Assembly (NCBI GenBank): GCA_964034945.1 | Contig: OZ035963.1 | Span: 2,575,828-2,639,827 of the forward strand | Origin: Chrysopilus asiliformis | Lineage: Eukaryota > Arthropoda > Insecta > Diptera > Rhagionidae | DNA length: 64,000 nt | Direction of reading: 5' to 3' | In this document: one piece after another, positions 1 to 12,760 of the stretch | Position numbering within the stretch: position 1 is the stretch's first letter | Layout of the letters: each line of letters begins with the position of its first letter | Made by a program: the position numbers and the translations under genes | The notes under the pieces: generated by a model | What the model was told of the DNA's origin: nothing | Database searches by the model: none | The model's input: the letters and a program-made list of their open reading frames with translations, nothing else

Positions 1-3000
1 GTGCATATTCTCCATTGAATTAATATATTATTTACAACCGACCGACGGTCAAATAGCGTTTTTTATTTGAATTATGAAACTTTATTATTTTAAATTTTTA
101 TTGTAAAATTCAGTCTCTAAAAATTTTCTATTTTCTTTAATTAACAAAAGTTTTTACGGAAAAATAGTAAATCCCTAAAATACTTAAAATCTTCAATCTC
201 CCTTTAATTATTCTACTCACAAAAAAAAATATATAAAATTTTCCACCCGGAAATCGAGAAACCTTAAAACCTTAACGTATCCTACACGAACGAATGTTTG
301 AATAAAAGCAAAATTAATTATGCTTTAGAAAAAAATATGAAAAAGCTAATTAAAAAACAAATGAGTCTGATATATGTATAGACTTATTAAATCACATCTT
401 GATCTTAGACAAATGGGCAAAAGGGACGCTGAATTTTCTATGGCCCTTTTTCGGTTAATTACTGAGATCGTAAGGCGAAATTCACTTCGGCATTTATCAT
501 ATAATTATATTACTATACAAACGTTATAGATTTAGTTATTTATTTGAAAAACATAGCGAAATTACCTTTGATGCAGCCAAACTTGGCAATTTAGGAAGAT
601 CAAATCAAGACGAAATTACAAAACTCTGCTAACACAACACAAAAAATAATAATGAAGAAATCTTTTGAAGATTTTCTCTCAAATGATTAATTAAAGTTGG
701 ATAAGAAAAGTCGAGATTTTATTGCCGCTTATAAGAAAGTTTTTTTTTTGAGAAGAAAACAAAACAAAGCGACAAAAATAATTAAAAACAATTAAAAGGG
801 AAAATAGGAACTCACACCTAACATTAAATAGTTTGGTTTCCAAACAAAAAAAAATTTTTTTCAATCGGAGATTTTCGATTTTCAGAAATAGTAAGTTGTT
901 TTTTTTATCTTTATCCAACAGTATATATCATATATCGCTTCTGATTATAAATTTATTCGAATTTTTCGTGCCACAAAACACTAAATACACTCAATCATCA
1001 CTTGACTAGATAGATAGTGGTGTACCAATGTTATAAAGCACTTTCGACCACTAGCACTACAAATTAAGTTTACCACGACGGTATCTTGTCGATAGATGGA
1101 TAATTAAGATAAACTTCTTGTTTTCATTCAACCGTATCTATTTATCTTATAATACGGTTTAGAACATCTATATATCTGCACATACATATATCGGTGTGAG
1201 AAGATTTGTAGACATAGCGATTCCTGAAACACAATAGCCCCAAGAAAAGCTATAGAATACTCGTTAGGTGGCGAAGCAGCCTATAGTTCGTCCTCACTGC
1301 ACACTATACAGCTTAAATCAGACAGGCATCTTGTGTTAACGACTGATTCAATAAACGACATAGAAAACAAAGCAATGAGGAATCCTTGCGAATAGCCAAG
1401 CGGAACACGTCTTGCCGTTCTTATATTTCCGACAGTACTGGAGCTCGTTGTCCAATGTTTTACTCTTGTTATCTTCGCTTTTGAGTCGAACGAGTGAGTT
1501 TTCCACACGCAACGCAACCATTGAGTTAAGTTTTCCATGAGCAATGTTTGAGTGAAAAGTGGCCCTCAGCATACCATTGGAGGACAATTTCAACCTCGAA
1601 GAGCTGTTCGCAAGCATAGTGCAGGAATTTTCTCTCAGTTGCTTTTCAAATACGTCGGCGGTTTTTCCGTATGTTCAGTATTTTAATATCGTCAGTATTC
1701 CGGGAAGAGTCGGAAAAGCGAGATGCCGGTAAAATGACTCAATTCAAGCTCAAAGGGCAGTTTCCGCTCAAAGCTCAATTGAACGTAACGATTTCCCACA
1801 CTAGGTGCTAGCATAAAATCGGATTGTGGGCGAATGGTTGGCCTCGGTCGGTCCACTTTGGGGGCTGCATATTCACCATACTACGTCATTCACTTATGAG
1901 GGTTGAAAATGGAAATTCTCGTCTGTTGTGCCGATAGATGAAGATTTCTCAGTATCGTTCGTTCGCAATGGTTTTGTTGATGTTCTTAAAGTCCTATGAT
2001 GTTTAGGGTTGAAAGAAGTTGCAAATGGATTGATATTTCAACACGTTTTATAACATTTTTTTTTGTACTTTTTGTATTTTGCCTTTTGTTTTGTGAAAGC
2101 GAACTAAATTTTTTTTTTGCGAAAGCGAACGATGGCGAACTAAAATGGTTGTGACTGCACTTTTACGAAATGAAATTAAACTTCAAAGTAATCAACAGAA
2201 GAATCTCCAAGACTTTATATTTACTTTGTGCAACATTGGAAAAATTCAAATTTCCTAGTTATTGTAATTTTAGTAGAACGTAGTTTTAATTGGTTCTAAT
2301 TTAGATTAGATACAATTAGCCACAATTATATAACTTCTAAATAATCTTACGTCAGTAATAAAACACGAGTACTACGAGCACTTTGAAAGGATTAAACTAT
2401 CAAGAATAATAAAGCTTTTACTGTTAGGCAAATTAAACTGAATCCAAACCATTATCATTTTTCAATTACAATAGGAGAGGAATAACATCTAAAGCAATTA
2501 ATTTTCTATTGTCATGAAACAAAACATATGATCATCTATTTCAAAAACCTTCTTAGAATATTTAATCACTTCAAGAGAACAGTTTCAGTCATTTCTAACC
2601 TGGATACTTAACCTATCCTAGGTCAAACAGGTAGTTTTTTGATGCCTTCGGATGTGTTGAATGAGGAAAATTTATTAAGGAAAAGCCTTTTAAATGTTAA
2701 TAAATTTCTGTGATTAAGGGTCAAGGTAGATTACAGAGGGTCAAACTTTAAATAGTATTATGCAATGTTCGGAATTAGTTTTACCAATTAGAAGAACATA
2801 ATATTTCTGAATTTAAATATGGAGAAAATTTTGTTTTTGACATAAAGTAATAAAAATTCGGCTACTAAAATGTCGATAGCATTTCCATAATTGTTTCTTT
2901 TGAGATTTGCTGAATTTTCTTGGTGATGTCCAGTCCTTCCTATGCCGTTGAACCCTAGATTTAATAAAACAGACATTAGAATCTTAACAATAAAATTTGG

Positions 3001-3061
3001 AGATTGTTTGCCATTTGATAAGTATAAATACTGACTTCCCTGTATTCATCGATTCCAATTC
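1..3061. other. AT-rich intergenic DNA
   Basis: No supportable gene. Two overlapping minus-strand frames at 1281-1617 lie in a locally GC-richer block (1260-1960) that could be an old element fragment, but nothing in them is recognisable. Confidence 0.6.
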
Positions 3062-3265
3062 TTAACACGTTGACTGCCAAACAAATTTTGAACATGTTTA
3101 AAGGAAATGCCAATACATGTAGATCTATAGAATGTATGTATGTATGAATGAATGTATGTTTATCGAATGTATACATGTAGAATGTAGACTTGGCTATCAA
3201 AAATGAAACTTAGTGAATTTTTCACTGGCTATCAGATATGATAGCCATGGCAGTCAATGTGTTAA
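3062..3265. mobile_element. piggyBac-type MITE with TTAA ends
   Basis: Starts TTAACACGTTGACTGCCA and ends with its near-perfect reverse complement TGGCAGTCAATGTGTTAA. TTAA at both ends is the hallmark target of piggyBac transposases. The interior has GTAT/GAAT-rich simple repeats and no ORF. Confidence 0.75.
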
Positions 3266-3550
3266 TATTATCGATTGTTAGCCCAAGAAAAACAATAATT
3301 TTGTTCAATAAAATAGTCCTATAATTTCTCAAAATAAATTTTATAAGACGATAGGAAATTGCCTTGTGTTGATAAAAGGTATTTTTGATTCTGAAAAATG
3401 GGGGCAAGGAGAATCTACAAGGCAAAAAAGCATCACATTTTTTGACAAGTTTTAGTATCTGATTATCACTGAAATGACACAACAAAAATACCAAGCCCTA
3501 ATACTTAAAAAAATTGTTTAAAAATATTTCTCAAATTTTTTAAAGTATTT

Positions 3551-4113
3551 TTATACCCGTATGGTGAAACCAAAGGGTATACTAACTTTGCCTTACCGTT
3601 TGTAACGCCAAGATCCCGTCATCGCACAAAAAAATGAATTACACCAGTGTGTTTAGAATGATGAAAAAAGTTGAATTTAGCATGTCCGTCCGTCCGTCCG
3701 TCTGTCTGTCTGTCCGTCCGTCTGTCTGTGGCGCGGATTGCGAGCGCACGGATTGAGCTACAGACTTGAAATTTTGCACAGGTCCGTTTTTTGTAAAATG
3801 CGAAACGAAAAAAGTTTGTTAATGGGCAAAAATGGACCATTAGGGGGGGTACCCCCCATACGAACGAAAACGTTTTTTGCGAATATCTCCAAAACGGTGC
3901 ATCTTATGAAAAAAGCGCAAGAACAAAAGTTGTTTAGGACATGATTCTACATTAAAGTTCCATACATCAAAATCCAATTGGAACAAGTTTTAAAAAAATC
4001 TTATTGGAAAGTTTGACTTCAAAGTGGAATTTTGATACAACTGTTTGCCGTTCACTTAAATCACCATACGGGTTTTCAATAATTGCCAGATTGGCAATTA
4101 TAGCTTTTGTTAT
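3551..4113 (+). repeat. Dispersed repeat family C, full-length-like copy
   Basis: Begins with a hairpin-capable head (TATACCC ... GGGTATA) carrying ACCCGTATGGTG, then a CCGT/CTGT microsatellite, a unique body, and near the end the inverted motif CACCATACGGGT followed by a terminal hairpin AATTGCCAGATTGGCAATT. Related copies are at 26112-26335 and 60430-61020. The style resembles the TATACCC-headed repeats common in flies; class unknown. Confidence 0.7.
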
Positions 4114-6230
4114 GTTTTTTTATAAAAATCGGATCTATTAAAATTTAAAACATCTGCAAAAACATTAAAACGGTCCACTAAGACCAAACCTTTTAAGACT
4201 ATTGCTTCTGCAAGGACGTAATTCGCAATTAAGTATTCTGGTTAAACTGGACGAAGAAAATTTGTGAGTAAAACTGCCCTTGCAATTACACGAATGTTAT
4301 TAAAGCCTGAGGGTTATGTACTTTAGCAAATGTAAACTGAAATTAAGAACAACATGTTGCCAGGTACTTGAGCCAAAAAAAAAACTAATTTCACTTGCTA
4401 TGTATATTTATTTAGGCGGACTTTGAATTGTCTTCTGAAAACTGATAAATTGTTAGTTGCTGAAAACATCAAAGAAATTAACTTTGAAAAATAAAATCAA
4501 CTCAAGATGTTCGGGTTTAGTGTTTATGATAAAACCAACATTCTATGTATTCAAGTATTTTTCTGGTTAAAATTTTTTCTCTTAGTTTCCCATCAAGATC
4601 AAAATTATTTATGTTACATTATTTTTTTTCTGGTATTTCGAAGTTTATGCAGAGGATATTGTTTGGTCAATAGAGTAACTAAATTGACATAGGTCCAATA
4701 GTCGATTTTGGCCAAAGATATGCCAATATTCACAAAAAAAAACTTCTGCTCGGGTTCCTTTTACACATATACATATGAAATGAAAATAGGCTCAAAGTAT
4801 CCTAGAAAATCTTGTTGGCTATTTTACATTTATGCTAAGTTTTCTTAAAAAAACGAGATGAAAAAGGAGAATACTCTAAGCAAAATGGACGCAAAGGTTA
4901 AGAGGATGAAATACGAACACACATAAAATGGAGAAAAAAAGACATGTCAGCAACAATCAAACAAGAAAAGGATACTGGGTTGACCATTTCTAAGTTCAAA
5001 TTTAAATCAGTTCGGGAAATGTTCTCTAGCTAAAGAAAAAAACTTTTTTCTTCTTTCGTGAAATTGTAACAAAGCAAACTCCTTTTCTTACATTTGACAT
5101 TTTTCACATTCTTTGGCTTTTCATCCTCAGAAAATGTTTTTCAGGCATTTAGCAGCAAAAAAAACTCACCTAAACAATTTTTGCGTCAATCCACTGAAGA
5201 AATTACAAGTCGCCAGTGGCTAATTGTATGTTTATTAGAATTTTTTTTACCGCACAGAGTTTGTTTGAATTTTTTAAATATATTTTTTCTTAGCTGGTAC
5301 AAAAAATACTCGCATTTCTCTGACATGCACCAATTTAAAATCAGAGCAAGTTCTCAAAACATTTTTGTCTGGGTTTTCAAAAACAAGAAACCATGCCGCT
5401 CTTTAAAAATAATTTCCTCAGCACAAAGAATTTTCTTCCATTTTTACTTGAAAGGAAATTAATGACAGTACAACTTGGGTATAGAGGATTACTCTAGACA
5501 TGCACTTTTGAAACTTGAGAGTGTAATTAAATGGCTGAAAACGTTTGAAAGAACCTGCTACCTAAATGAACGACCTTTTGTCACCTATATTGAATTTTTG
5601 AATTTCCTTGATTGAATTTAAGTACTGTAAGCAAGCGAGAAATGAAAAACTCTTTTCCCAATTGACGAAATTGGTTGGAAATTCGTATAGAATTCCAGTT
5701 CTTTTGTACCATGACACAATTGTAGCTACAGATTATGGAAATTTGACTGGAAATCTAAGCTTTTCTCCTGTGAAAAAAATCATTTTTGGTACAAATAGAA
5801 TTTTTAATAGGAATTTTAGTTGGAATGTAACACAAATTGAAAGTCATGACGTACGCAATTCAGTAGTGACGTCAGTGATTATATTGATGTACCATATAGA
5901 ATTCCAGCATATTTTCCTACAATTTTTCCTACAATTTTTCCTACTATTTTTACTTGTTTCCCCCAATATTTTTCCTTGTTTCTCCTAGCATTTTTCAAAC
6001 TACATTTCATACTATTTTTTCTAGCATTTTTTTATGTTCGCACTATTCTTCTGTATAATTTTTATAGCCTATATGAAATCTAATAATAATTTGATCGGAA
6101 GCTTGTAACGTATAGAACTGATCGCCGGACAAAAAACATAACATCAAGTTCTTAAATGGACAAAACTGAACCACTCCGACCTGCTAGCAAATGGAAAAGG
6201 TTATTGTCACTTGTATTATATTTGTGACTA
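4114..6230. other. AT-rich intergenic DNA
   Basis: No gene seen. ORFs at 5094-5462 and 5608-5988 are T-rich and repetitive (a 'ttttcctac' run near 5920-6000) with no recognisable protein. Confidence 0.6.
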
Positions 6231-7020
6231 GGGGCTGTCCCCCGAACCGCTTCGCGGTTCACCCCCCACCCTCAGGTCGGCCTTCGGCCTCCCTGTCCGC
6301 GTCGGCCTTCGGCCTCGAATCATACGCGGCCTCCGGACGCGCGTTCAACACTTGAACACCTAACTTACGAGATTACTTTACCAACTCCCTTTACTCCCGC
6401 ACCCCTCGGGCTCCTTTTTAATGGGTCTATGTTGCGGCTGGACCCCCTACGAACATCTATGCCAAATTTCAGGCCAATCGGTTCAGTAGTTTCCCGGCGA
6501 AAGAGTAGCATACAGGGAAAACTAAGTTTCGAGATCACTTTACCCCCTCCCCTTACTCCCCCACCTCTCGGGCTACTTTTTAATGGGTCTATGTTGGGGC
6601 TGGACCCCCGATGAACATCTATGCCAAATTTGAGGCCAATCGGTTCAGTAGTTCCCCGCGAAAGAGTAGCAAAGAGGGAAAACTAAGTTTCGAAATCACT
6701 TTACCCCCTCCCCTTACTCCCCCACCTATCGGGCTACTTTTTAATTGGTTTATGTTGGGTCTGGACCCCTGACGAACATCTATGCCAAATTTCAGATCAA
6801 TCGGTTCAGTAGTTCCCCGCGAAAGAGTAACAAAGCGCAAAAACTAAGTTTCGAAATCACTTTACTCCCTCCCCTTACTCCCCCCACCCCTCGCGCTACT
6901 TTTCCGTATCCCTATGTTGGAACCAGAACTACCACAGACACTCACGCCAAATTTCAAGTCAATCGGTTCAGCCGTTTTTGCGTGAAAGAGGAACACCAAC
7001 TCATTGATGATAATTTAGCT
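6231..7020 (+). repeat. Dispersed repeat family A, copy 1, with GC-rich hairpin head
   Basis: The GC-rich head (6231-6350) contains consecutive perfect hairpins: GGGGCTGTCCCC (6231-6242), GAACCGCTTCGCGGTTC (6244-6260), and GGCCTTCGGCC twice (6279-6289, 6304-6314). After it, a roughly 161 bp unit recurs at about 6422, 6583 and 6744, with a variant at 6907. Each unit has a 'ctatgttg' start, 'atgccaaatttca', a 'caatcggttcag' core, 'gaaagagtaacat' and a C-rich stretch ending 'ctcgggctact'. Confidence 0.8.
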
Positions 7021-8337
7021 GTTACAGATTAAATTATTCAAGAAATGTTTCTTTCGTACTGATTGTAAGCAATTTAATTGGTAAATGCATTGGTACGTAC
7101 CAAATGTGTTCCACCATTATTTCGCAAACGTACCACTGTAAAATTCTACTTCAAGAACTTGTGGCCTACTATTTTACTGCGCTATATATAGAAAAATACT
7201 ATGGTTACTTTCAAAATAATTCGAGTCAGTTTTTCGAACAGAAATTGAATACCGTACCATATGTTACATAATTCCATGTGTGCCCACAAATCAGAAAATT
7301 TAGAAGCGAGAATTGTGTGGCACATTTAGACACGGTACAAAAATTTCAATATTGAACAACTGGGGTGTACAGGACTCTTTTTTAATTACCGAAAGCTTTT
7401 AAGAGACGAAGTTTTATTCAACCCTTAAAACCGATTAAGTAACCTTTACACATTAATTTTCCTCATCGGAAGCTTCAGGTTTTTCTTTATAGGCAATAAA
7501 AGTGAAAAAAAAAGAAACGAAAAACATCCTTAAAGTATTATCAAGGAAAGATATATATCTCGTCAAACGTCTAACCTGTCGTTTACTTGAGATATAATTT
7601 AGTATCTGTGCTCGGTACTGTTTATTGTTGTTGTTGTTGTTATACCGCCTGTATTATCGAAAGAATAGGACGTTGTGAGGTAGAGAGCCGATTGTTGTCG
7701 ACATTTAAATAATTGCTTTTAGTATACCCACTTTAAGTTAAAGCACGTGCTATATTGGTTGATCCTCTTAGGTCCTCGACTAAAAAAATGCGTGTTTCGT
7801 TCGTTAAGGATACACATAAGGTAGGTATAATGGAAGTAACTTCCGTCAATCAGTCTCTTGAACTTTACGGAGCATCTCTTAATTCCGTTGAGCATCTCTA
7901 TAAGATTATGCATAGAATTCAAAAGCAGATAAATTGAAACTGGATTTTCTTTCAAGCTTTAAACGGATATACAATGAAGCTCTCTTAGTGATTTTCCGCT
8001 CTCCCCCGCAGTTTCTTTGTTTCCATCGCTATCTACACCGTGCCATTTATGTTATCGGCTTTTTGTCGCTACAGCCTAAAATAAACTAACTGCAAAAGCA
8101 TTACTGACGCTAATTTGAAAATTGAAAAGCCATTGTATATCGAAGAAAAATAGACTTTAAAAGGTTTCACTTTTCTTTTCATCTCTTTTAAAATCACTCA
8201 CGGAATTAATTTGTTTCATTCGCTAATAAAGGTAACTTTTTAATTTTATACCTGCTTTACAATTGACACTTTATGCGAAATATTTCGAAAGACTACCTAT
8301 TTGTTGAGAAGATTGCATTTTTCAAGTTTTAATAGCA
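7021..8337. other. AT-rich intergenic DNA
   Basis: Contains a (GTT)n microsatellite near 7625 and no supportable gene. The opposed ORFs at 7719-7955 show no family signature. Confidence 0.6.
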
Positions 8338-8571
8338 TTAACACTAAACATACCATAAGCGGTCTTTTGTCTTTTGACTTTTGCATTTAAAAAGCGCATA
8401 TAATCTTATCGTTTTTGTGCACTTGACTTCATGACTTTTTCTATTTATTATAAATATATATACTTAATATTCTATTATTATTTTTTATTTATATCTTGTT
8501 TACTTTGAGTAATACTTGACCCCCTATGGTAGAAATAGGTATGTGTTAAGTGCTGGTATGTTTAGTGTTAA
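8338..8571. mobile_element. piggyBac-type MITE with perfect 18 bp inverted ends
   Basis: Starts TTAACACTAAACATACCA and ends with its exact reverse complement; TTAA at both borders. No coding capacity. Confidence 0.75.
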
Positions 8572-9474
8572 AGGTTCATTCGTTACCATATTAGGTAAAA
8601 AGTTTGAGTATTCAGAGCTATGGTGATAGATTAAATTGTAAAATTATAAAGGTCAAGGTATTTTCAAATTAAATTTGGCCAACCTTGAAAATTCCTAATT
8701 CTCTATGAATTATAACTTGACCTTTTGCTTTAAAAACAGAGGGGAATACGGCAAAAATCTTTGAGATTTCTAATTAAGGTCGTCATCTATTTTCGACAAA
8801 AGACGAGTCTATTGCCATAGAAATCCCCAAATTAGCCCTGTTTGAGCACAAACCATTTTGCATATCAATTTTGACGTCGAAATATTTTATTCTTTTGAAT
8901 TCTCGATATTTTTACTTTCCCACTCAATACTATAAAAAAACATCGACGCAACAAATTTCCTTCATTCACTTCAATGTATTGATTTTGATATTAAATGGCA
9001 AAGTAACAAGGATTCTCCCTTAACTGATTCATTCAATTGTTTTATTAAATTCAAATAAACGGAGAAGATCGAATCTATTCAGTAACAGAATGAAAAAAGA
9101 AAATTCACTTAAATTGGAAATAAATAGAAATTGGGTTTTGTGTCTCAAAGATGATGTCTAGTATCTACTTTATAGCTTTCAGCTTTGTTTTCATTCCATT
9201 GAAAACCTAATTTTCTAGAAAAAGTCCACAATTCACTTATCGAATTCCCGGCATTTGATTTTGTCTTTTAGATCGACGTCCCATATCAATTTTTTTTAAT
9301 ATAGATCAAATAAAAACTGATTTCAGTGCTAAATATACAGCAAAACTCAGATTTAAAATATAAGCAATGGTAAATTGGAAGGATGCAATCGTTCATACTA
9401 GATTTCAGACAATGAAATTGTTTTAAAAAATTAATATTTTTGATTAATTAGCGTCAGGTAATTCAATTGAAGTA

Positions 9475-9688
9475 CAGTAGAATCCCGATAATTCGTATTT
9501 CAAGGGACCAGCAAATTCATACGAATTAGCGGGATATACGAATTATCGGGATCTTTTCAAGGGACCAGCAAAATCATACGAATTAGCGGGATATACGAAT
9601 TATCGGGATCTTTTCAAGGGACCAGCAAATTCATACGAATTAGCGGGATATACGAATTATCGGGGTACGAATTATCGGGATTCTACTG
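9475..9688. mobile_element. Tigger/pogo-type MITE with internal 57 bp tandem repeats
   Basis: Termini CAGTAGAATCCCGATAATTCG and exact reverse complement, flanked by TA. The interior is three copies of a 57 bp unit starting at 9501, 9558 and 9615 ('caagggaccagcaaa' start). CAG-starting ends with TA targets are typical of pogo/Tigger elements. Confidence 0.75.
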
Positions 9689-9689
9689 T

Positions 9690-10075
9690 ATATTGAAAAA
9701 AATGCTCAATAAATCGTTTTCAACTGTTGCCTCTGAAAAAGACAATCTGAAATTCGATGTCGTTCATATGGCCACCGCGAGCACGTTTGCACTGATAGAT
9801 TCTTTGGAGCCAATTTTCCACACATATCGGCCGGAACGTTGGCAATTTCGCCTTCGATATTGTTTCTGAGCTCCTCTAACGTTGTTGGCTTGTTGGCATA
9901 AACCAACGACTTAACATAACCCCATCAAAAGAAATCCAATGGCGTTAAATCGCATGAGCGAGGTGGCCATTCGACCGGACCATTTCTCGAGATTACACGA
10001 TTACCGAACTTCTCCTTCAATAGATCAATTGTTTGACCAGCTGTGTGGCATTGCTCGTTCGTGAACTTCACCAGG
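9690..10075 (-). pseudogene. mariner-type transposase fragment
   Basis: Minus-strand translation gives QTIDLLKEKFGNRVISRNGP, then SCDLTPLDFF, a stop, and WGYVKSLVYANKPTTLEELR: the C-terminal part of a DDE transposase of the Tc1/mariner group. It has an in-frame stop after DFF and lacks the N-terminal two thirds. It directly abuts the Tigger-type MITE. Confidence 0.7.
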
Positions 10076-10355
10076 ATAAAAATGTAAACCTTGACTGACG
10101 TTTTAGCATTGCCAGATCATAAAAAAAGTTTTAGGGTGCGTTTTTATTAAAATACAAAATTGTTATGTCCTTATTGAAAGACAAGGAGGTCTTTTTTTGT
10201 AAAATCATTTTTCCTTCTTAGTTTATTTTTTAATTGTGCAATTAAAATCTTGTTGTTGAAAGAAAAAAATCTTTAAAAATTGAGCAAAACTCGAACTGCC
10301 ACGTAAAAAGGTTTGTCGGAGCTGACAGTTAACTTTTTGGCTTTTAGCAATTATT

Positions 10356-10460
10356 CACCCCGATTGCGAGTGGCGTGTCGTTTTCGTTAGTGATTTTCTA
10401 CCAACAACAACACGTAAAGCGACTCTTGTCGAAAACGACACGACACTCGCAATCGGGGTG
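10356..10460. mobile_element. 105 bp fold-back MITE
   Basis: Arms CACCCCGATTGCGAGTG... and the reverse complement ...CACTCGCAATCGGGGTG, extending through a shared 'cgttttcg' region, with ATT on both sides (10353-10355, 10461-10463) as a likely 3 bp target duplication. Confidence 0.7.
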
Positions 10461-12114
10461 ATTGTTTAGTTTGCAATGTAAGTACAAAATAATGATCAAT
10501 GGCCGATCAGCACCGATATACGAAAAGATATCTGGTTATATAGAAGTTTTTCATATTTGGGCTCTACTGTTTTCAGGAAAATTCTCAACTCTACCAAATT
10601 TTAGCAAAAAAAAAAAAGCAAACATAGTATTTGTTTTTGAGAGGAAAACATTTTGATGAAAAAACGGAAACAGAAGTTTCCGTCCCCAAGAATATTTCCA
10701 CAATCATTTACCAAATCTTCGGGCCTGATGTATCTATCCAAGGTTAAAGCCTGACGGTTAAACGAATTCATTTCAAGGGCCTGCGATGCGATTCAAAATG
10801 GTTTTCATTGAAAACTCATTCGACTGAAGTGAACGAAAGTTCGAAAAATTCGAAGTCAATTGTTGTAACGGATACGAAATCAAATGTTACCAATTCAATA
10901 ATTCGTTCAAGTACCGATCTGCGAAGCCTATAAATATCTATCTTCGTATATAACGAATAAAGATCTGACAAAATGTGGCCCTTTCTCTAATGCTAACCGA
11001 ATTAAAAAAACGTTCTCAACAATTTTCTCAGAATACCATGATTTGATCCAAGTATAGGGATTGGCAGCGATACTTTGGATCCCCGAATAAAATTTCTGCT
11101 GCTTATTCTCCACTTTACGATGGTCTTGACAGTTTTATTGCGAAGCGCCGATGTGGAAAAATGATGACTGCGACTTGACAGTATTTGTAGGCTTATTATT
11201 TAGCTTTGTCACAGTAATATCACAATAATATTATCCGGAAGAGTCAATAATCCTGCCTGATTCGGGAAATGAATCCCTGGCAACCGGAACTTTTGAACGA
11301 TAAATGATTAAATCATGCAGAAAAGTTACATAGTATAACTGTTATTAGCTTTCAAGGGGGTCACAACCATCCACCCTTCCATAAACATATTAGATCGATT
11401 TTATTCGATTTTAGTCTTGGCCATCTCTTATCGTCCACCGAAGCCCTAAAATGTTCATTAGCAGTATAGTAATCGCTGGACATAAAATGGAATTCTGACA
11501 AATATTTTGGCCTCACCAGATTTAATATGGTTTTGGTCACTTGCTACTTTTTCTTTATTTTATTTCCACTATACTTTGATGTCCGTATTTTGTTGGGGCT
11601 TAAAGAAACATTTCAAGAAGGATGAGTGCTTTCTGTATTTGCTTTCGTATCGGCTTACATAGTAGGCGAATTTCTCAATGGATATATGGTCAAATACCGC
11701 TATTAGTTCAATATTAGTGAGTAGACCTAGTCCTTTATTGGCATTTAACAAAATGTGTCGCTCCGTATTAAACTAATACAGACTGTGGGTCATTTCAGTA
11801 ATATTTTATCCAAAATTTGCAGTATTTGTCCTTGGGTGTTTTAATGGAGACGATTTCTGTTGCTGTGGATTGTTTTTATATCGTTCGCCTCATGGTTTAC
11901 GATGTCCAAAACTTCCTATGGTTTATGTGCCGTTAAACATAGTTTTTAATTTAGGTGTTTCGATAAAATATAGTTTACGACGGTTATAACAAACTACTTG
12001 AACAACAGAATTGCACATCTGACTGTATGTTTTGTGGGTCAAATAAATTCTCAATATTGTTAAACCTCTTTCGTTTGATTTTCTGTGTTAAATTTCATCA
12101 CAATTATTACAGTT
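10461..12114. other. AT-rich intergenic DNA
   Basis: Several short ORFs, none recognisable. Nothing supportable seen. Confidence 0.55.
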
Positions 12115-12760
12115 ACTAGCTTGCATATCCGTCCTTGCCGGGCTAAAGTTTTGTTTAAAAAAGTTTTTTGCACAAAAAACCCAGAAATAGCTTAAAAACT
12201 ATTGGAAAGAACCTCCCGTTCCGAATTTTAAAATTCTAACACCAGATTCGTTATCAGCTGCTCCGAAACCCCCTTATTGCCAGTTTTTTCGAGGAAAAAT
12301 GGTAAAAAGGATATTTGGGTTATCCTTACAGGTGCTTCCGTTAGCAATTTCAACACCAGATTCGTGATCAGCGACACCGAAAACCCCCTAATGCCACTTT
12401 TCCCCGGGAAAATGGGAAAAAGGATATTTGCGTTATTCCTACAGGACCTTCCATTTTGAATTTTGAAAATCTAACACCGGATTCGTGATCAGCGACCCCG
12501 AAAACCCCCGAGTGAAACTTTTCAGCCTGCTATTGAGCAGGATTAATGGCGAAAATCACGGTTTAAAAACACCCAAACCCCCCTTACCCCCCGTTCACTC
12601 CTTTAGGGGTAGAATTTCGGAAAACTCTGCCTTAGTGAGCGCCTACGCAATGGTTGGGACATACTGTGAAAGTTTCAAGTCTCTAGCTTCAGGGGTTTGG
12701 GCTGGGCGTTGATGAGTCACTCAGTCACTCAGTCACTCAGTCAGGTTAAACGATTTTATA
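12115..12760 (+). repeat. Dispersed repeat family B, copy 1
   Basis: Head 'actagcttgcatatccgtc' and 'gccgggctaa' is nearly that of family A, but the body differs: repeated units at about 12235, 12350 and 12470 with 'aacaccagattcgt', 'gatcagcgac' and 'ccgaaaaccccc'. It ends in a (TCAC/CAGT)n minisatellite at 12714-12742. Confidence 0.7.

Noticed and set aside
1281..1617. Two overlapping minus-strand ORFs in a GC-richer block
   Set aside because: No recognisable domain, frames interrupt one another, and no splice or transposon context could be shown.
2788..2976. Peptide GFNGIGRTGHH resembling the GAPDH N-terminus
   Set aside because: Only a few residues match, the order is wrong for a Rossmann start, and nothing downstream continues the enzyme.
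12700..12745. 'TTGATGAGTC' resembling part of a hammerhead ribozyme core
   Set aside because: The GAAA arm and pairing stems are absent; the sequence is a simple minisatellite.
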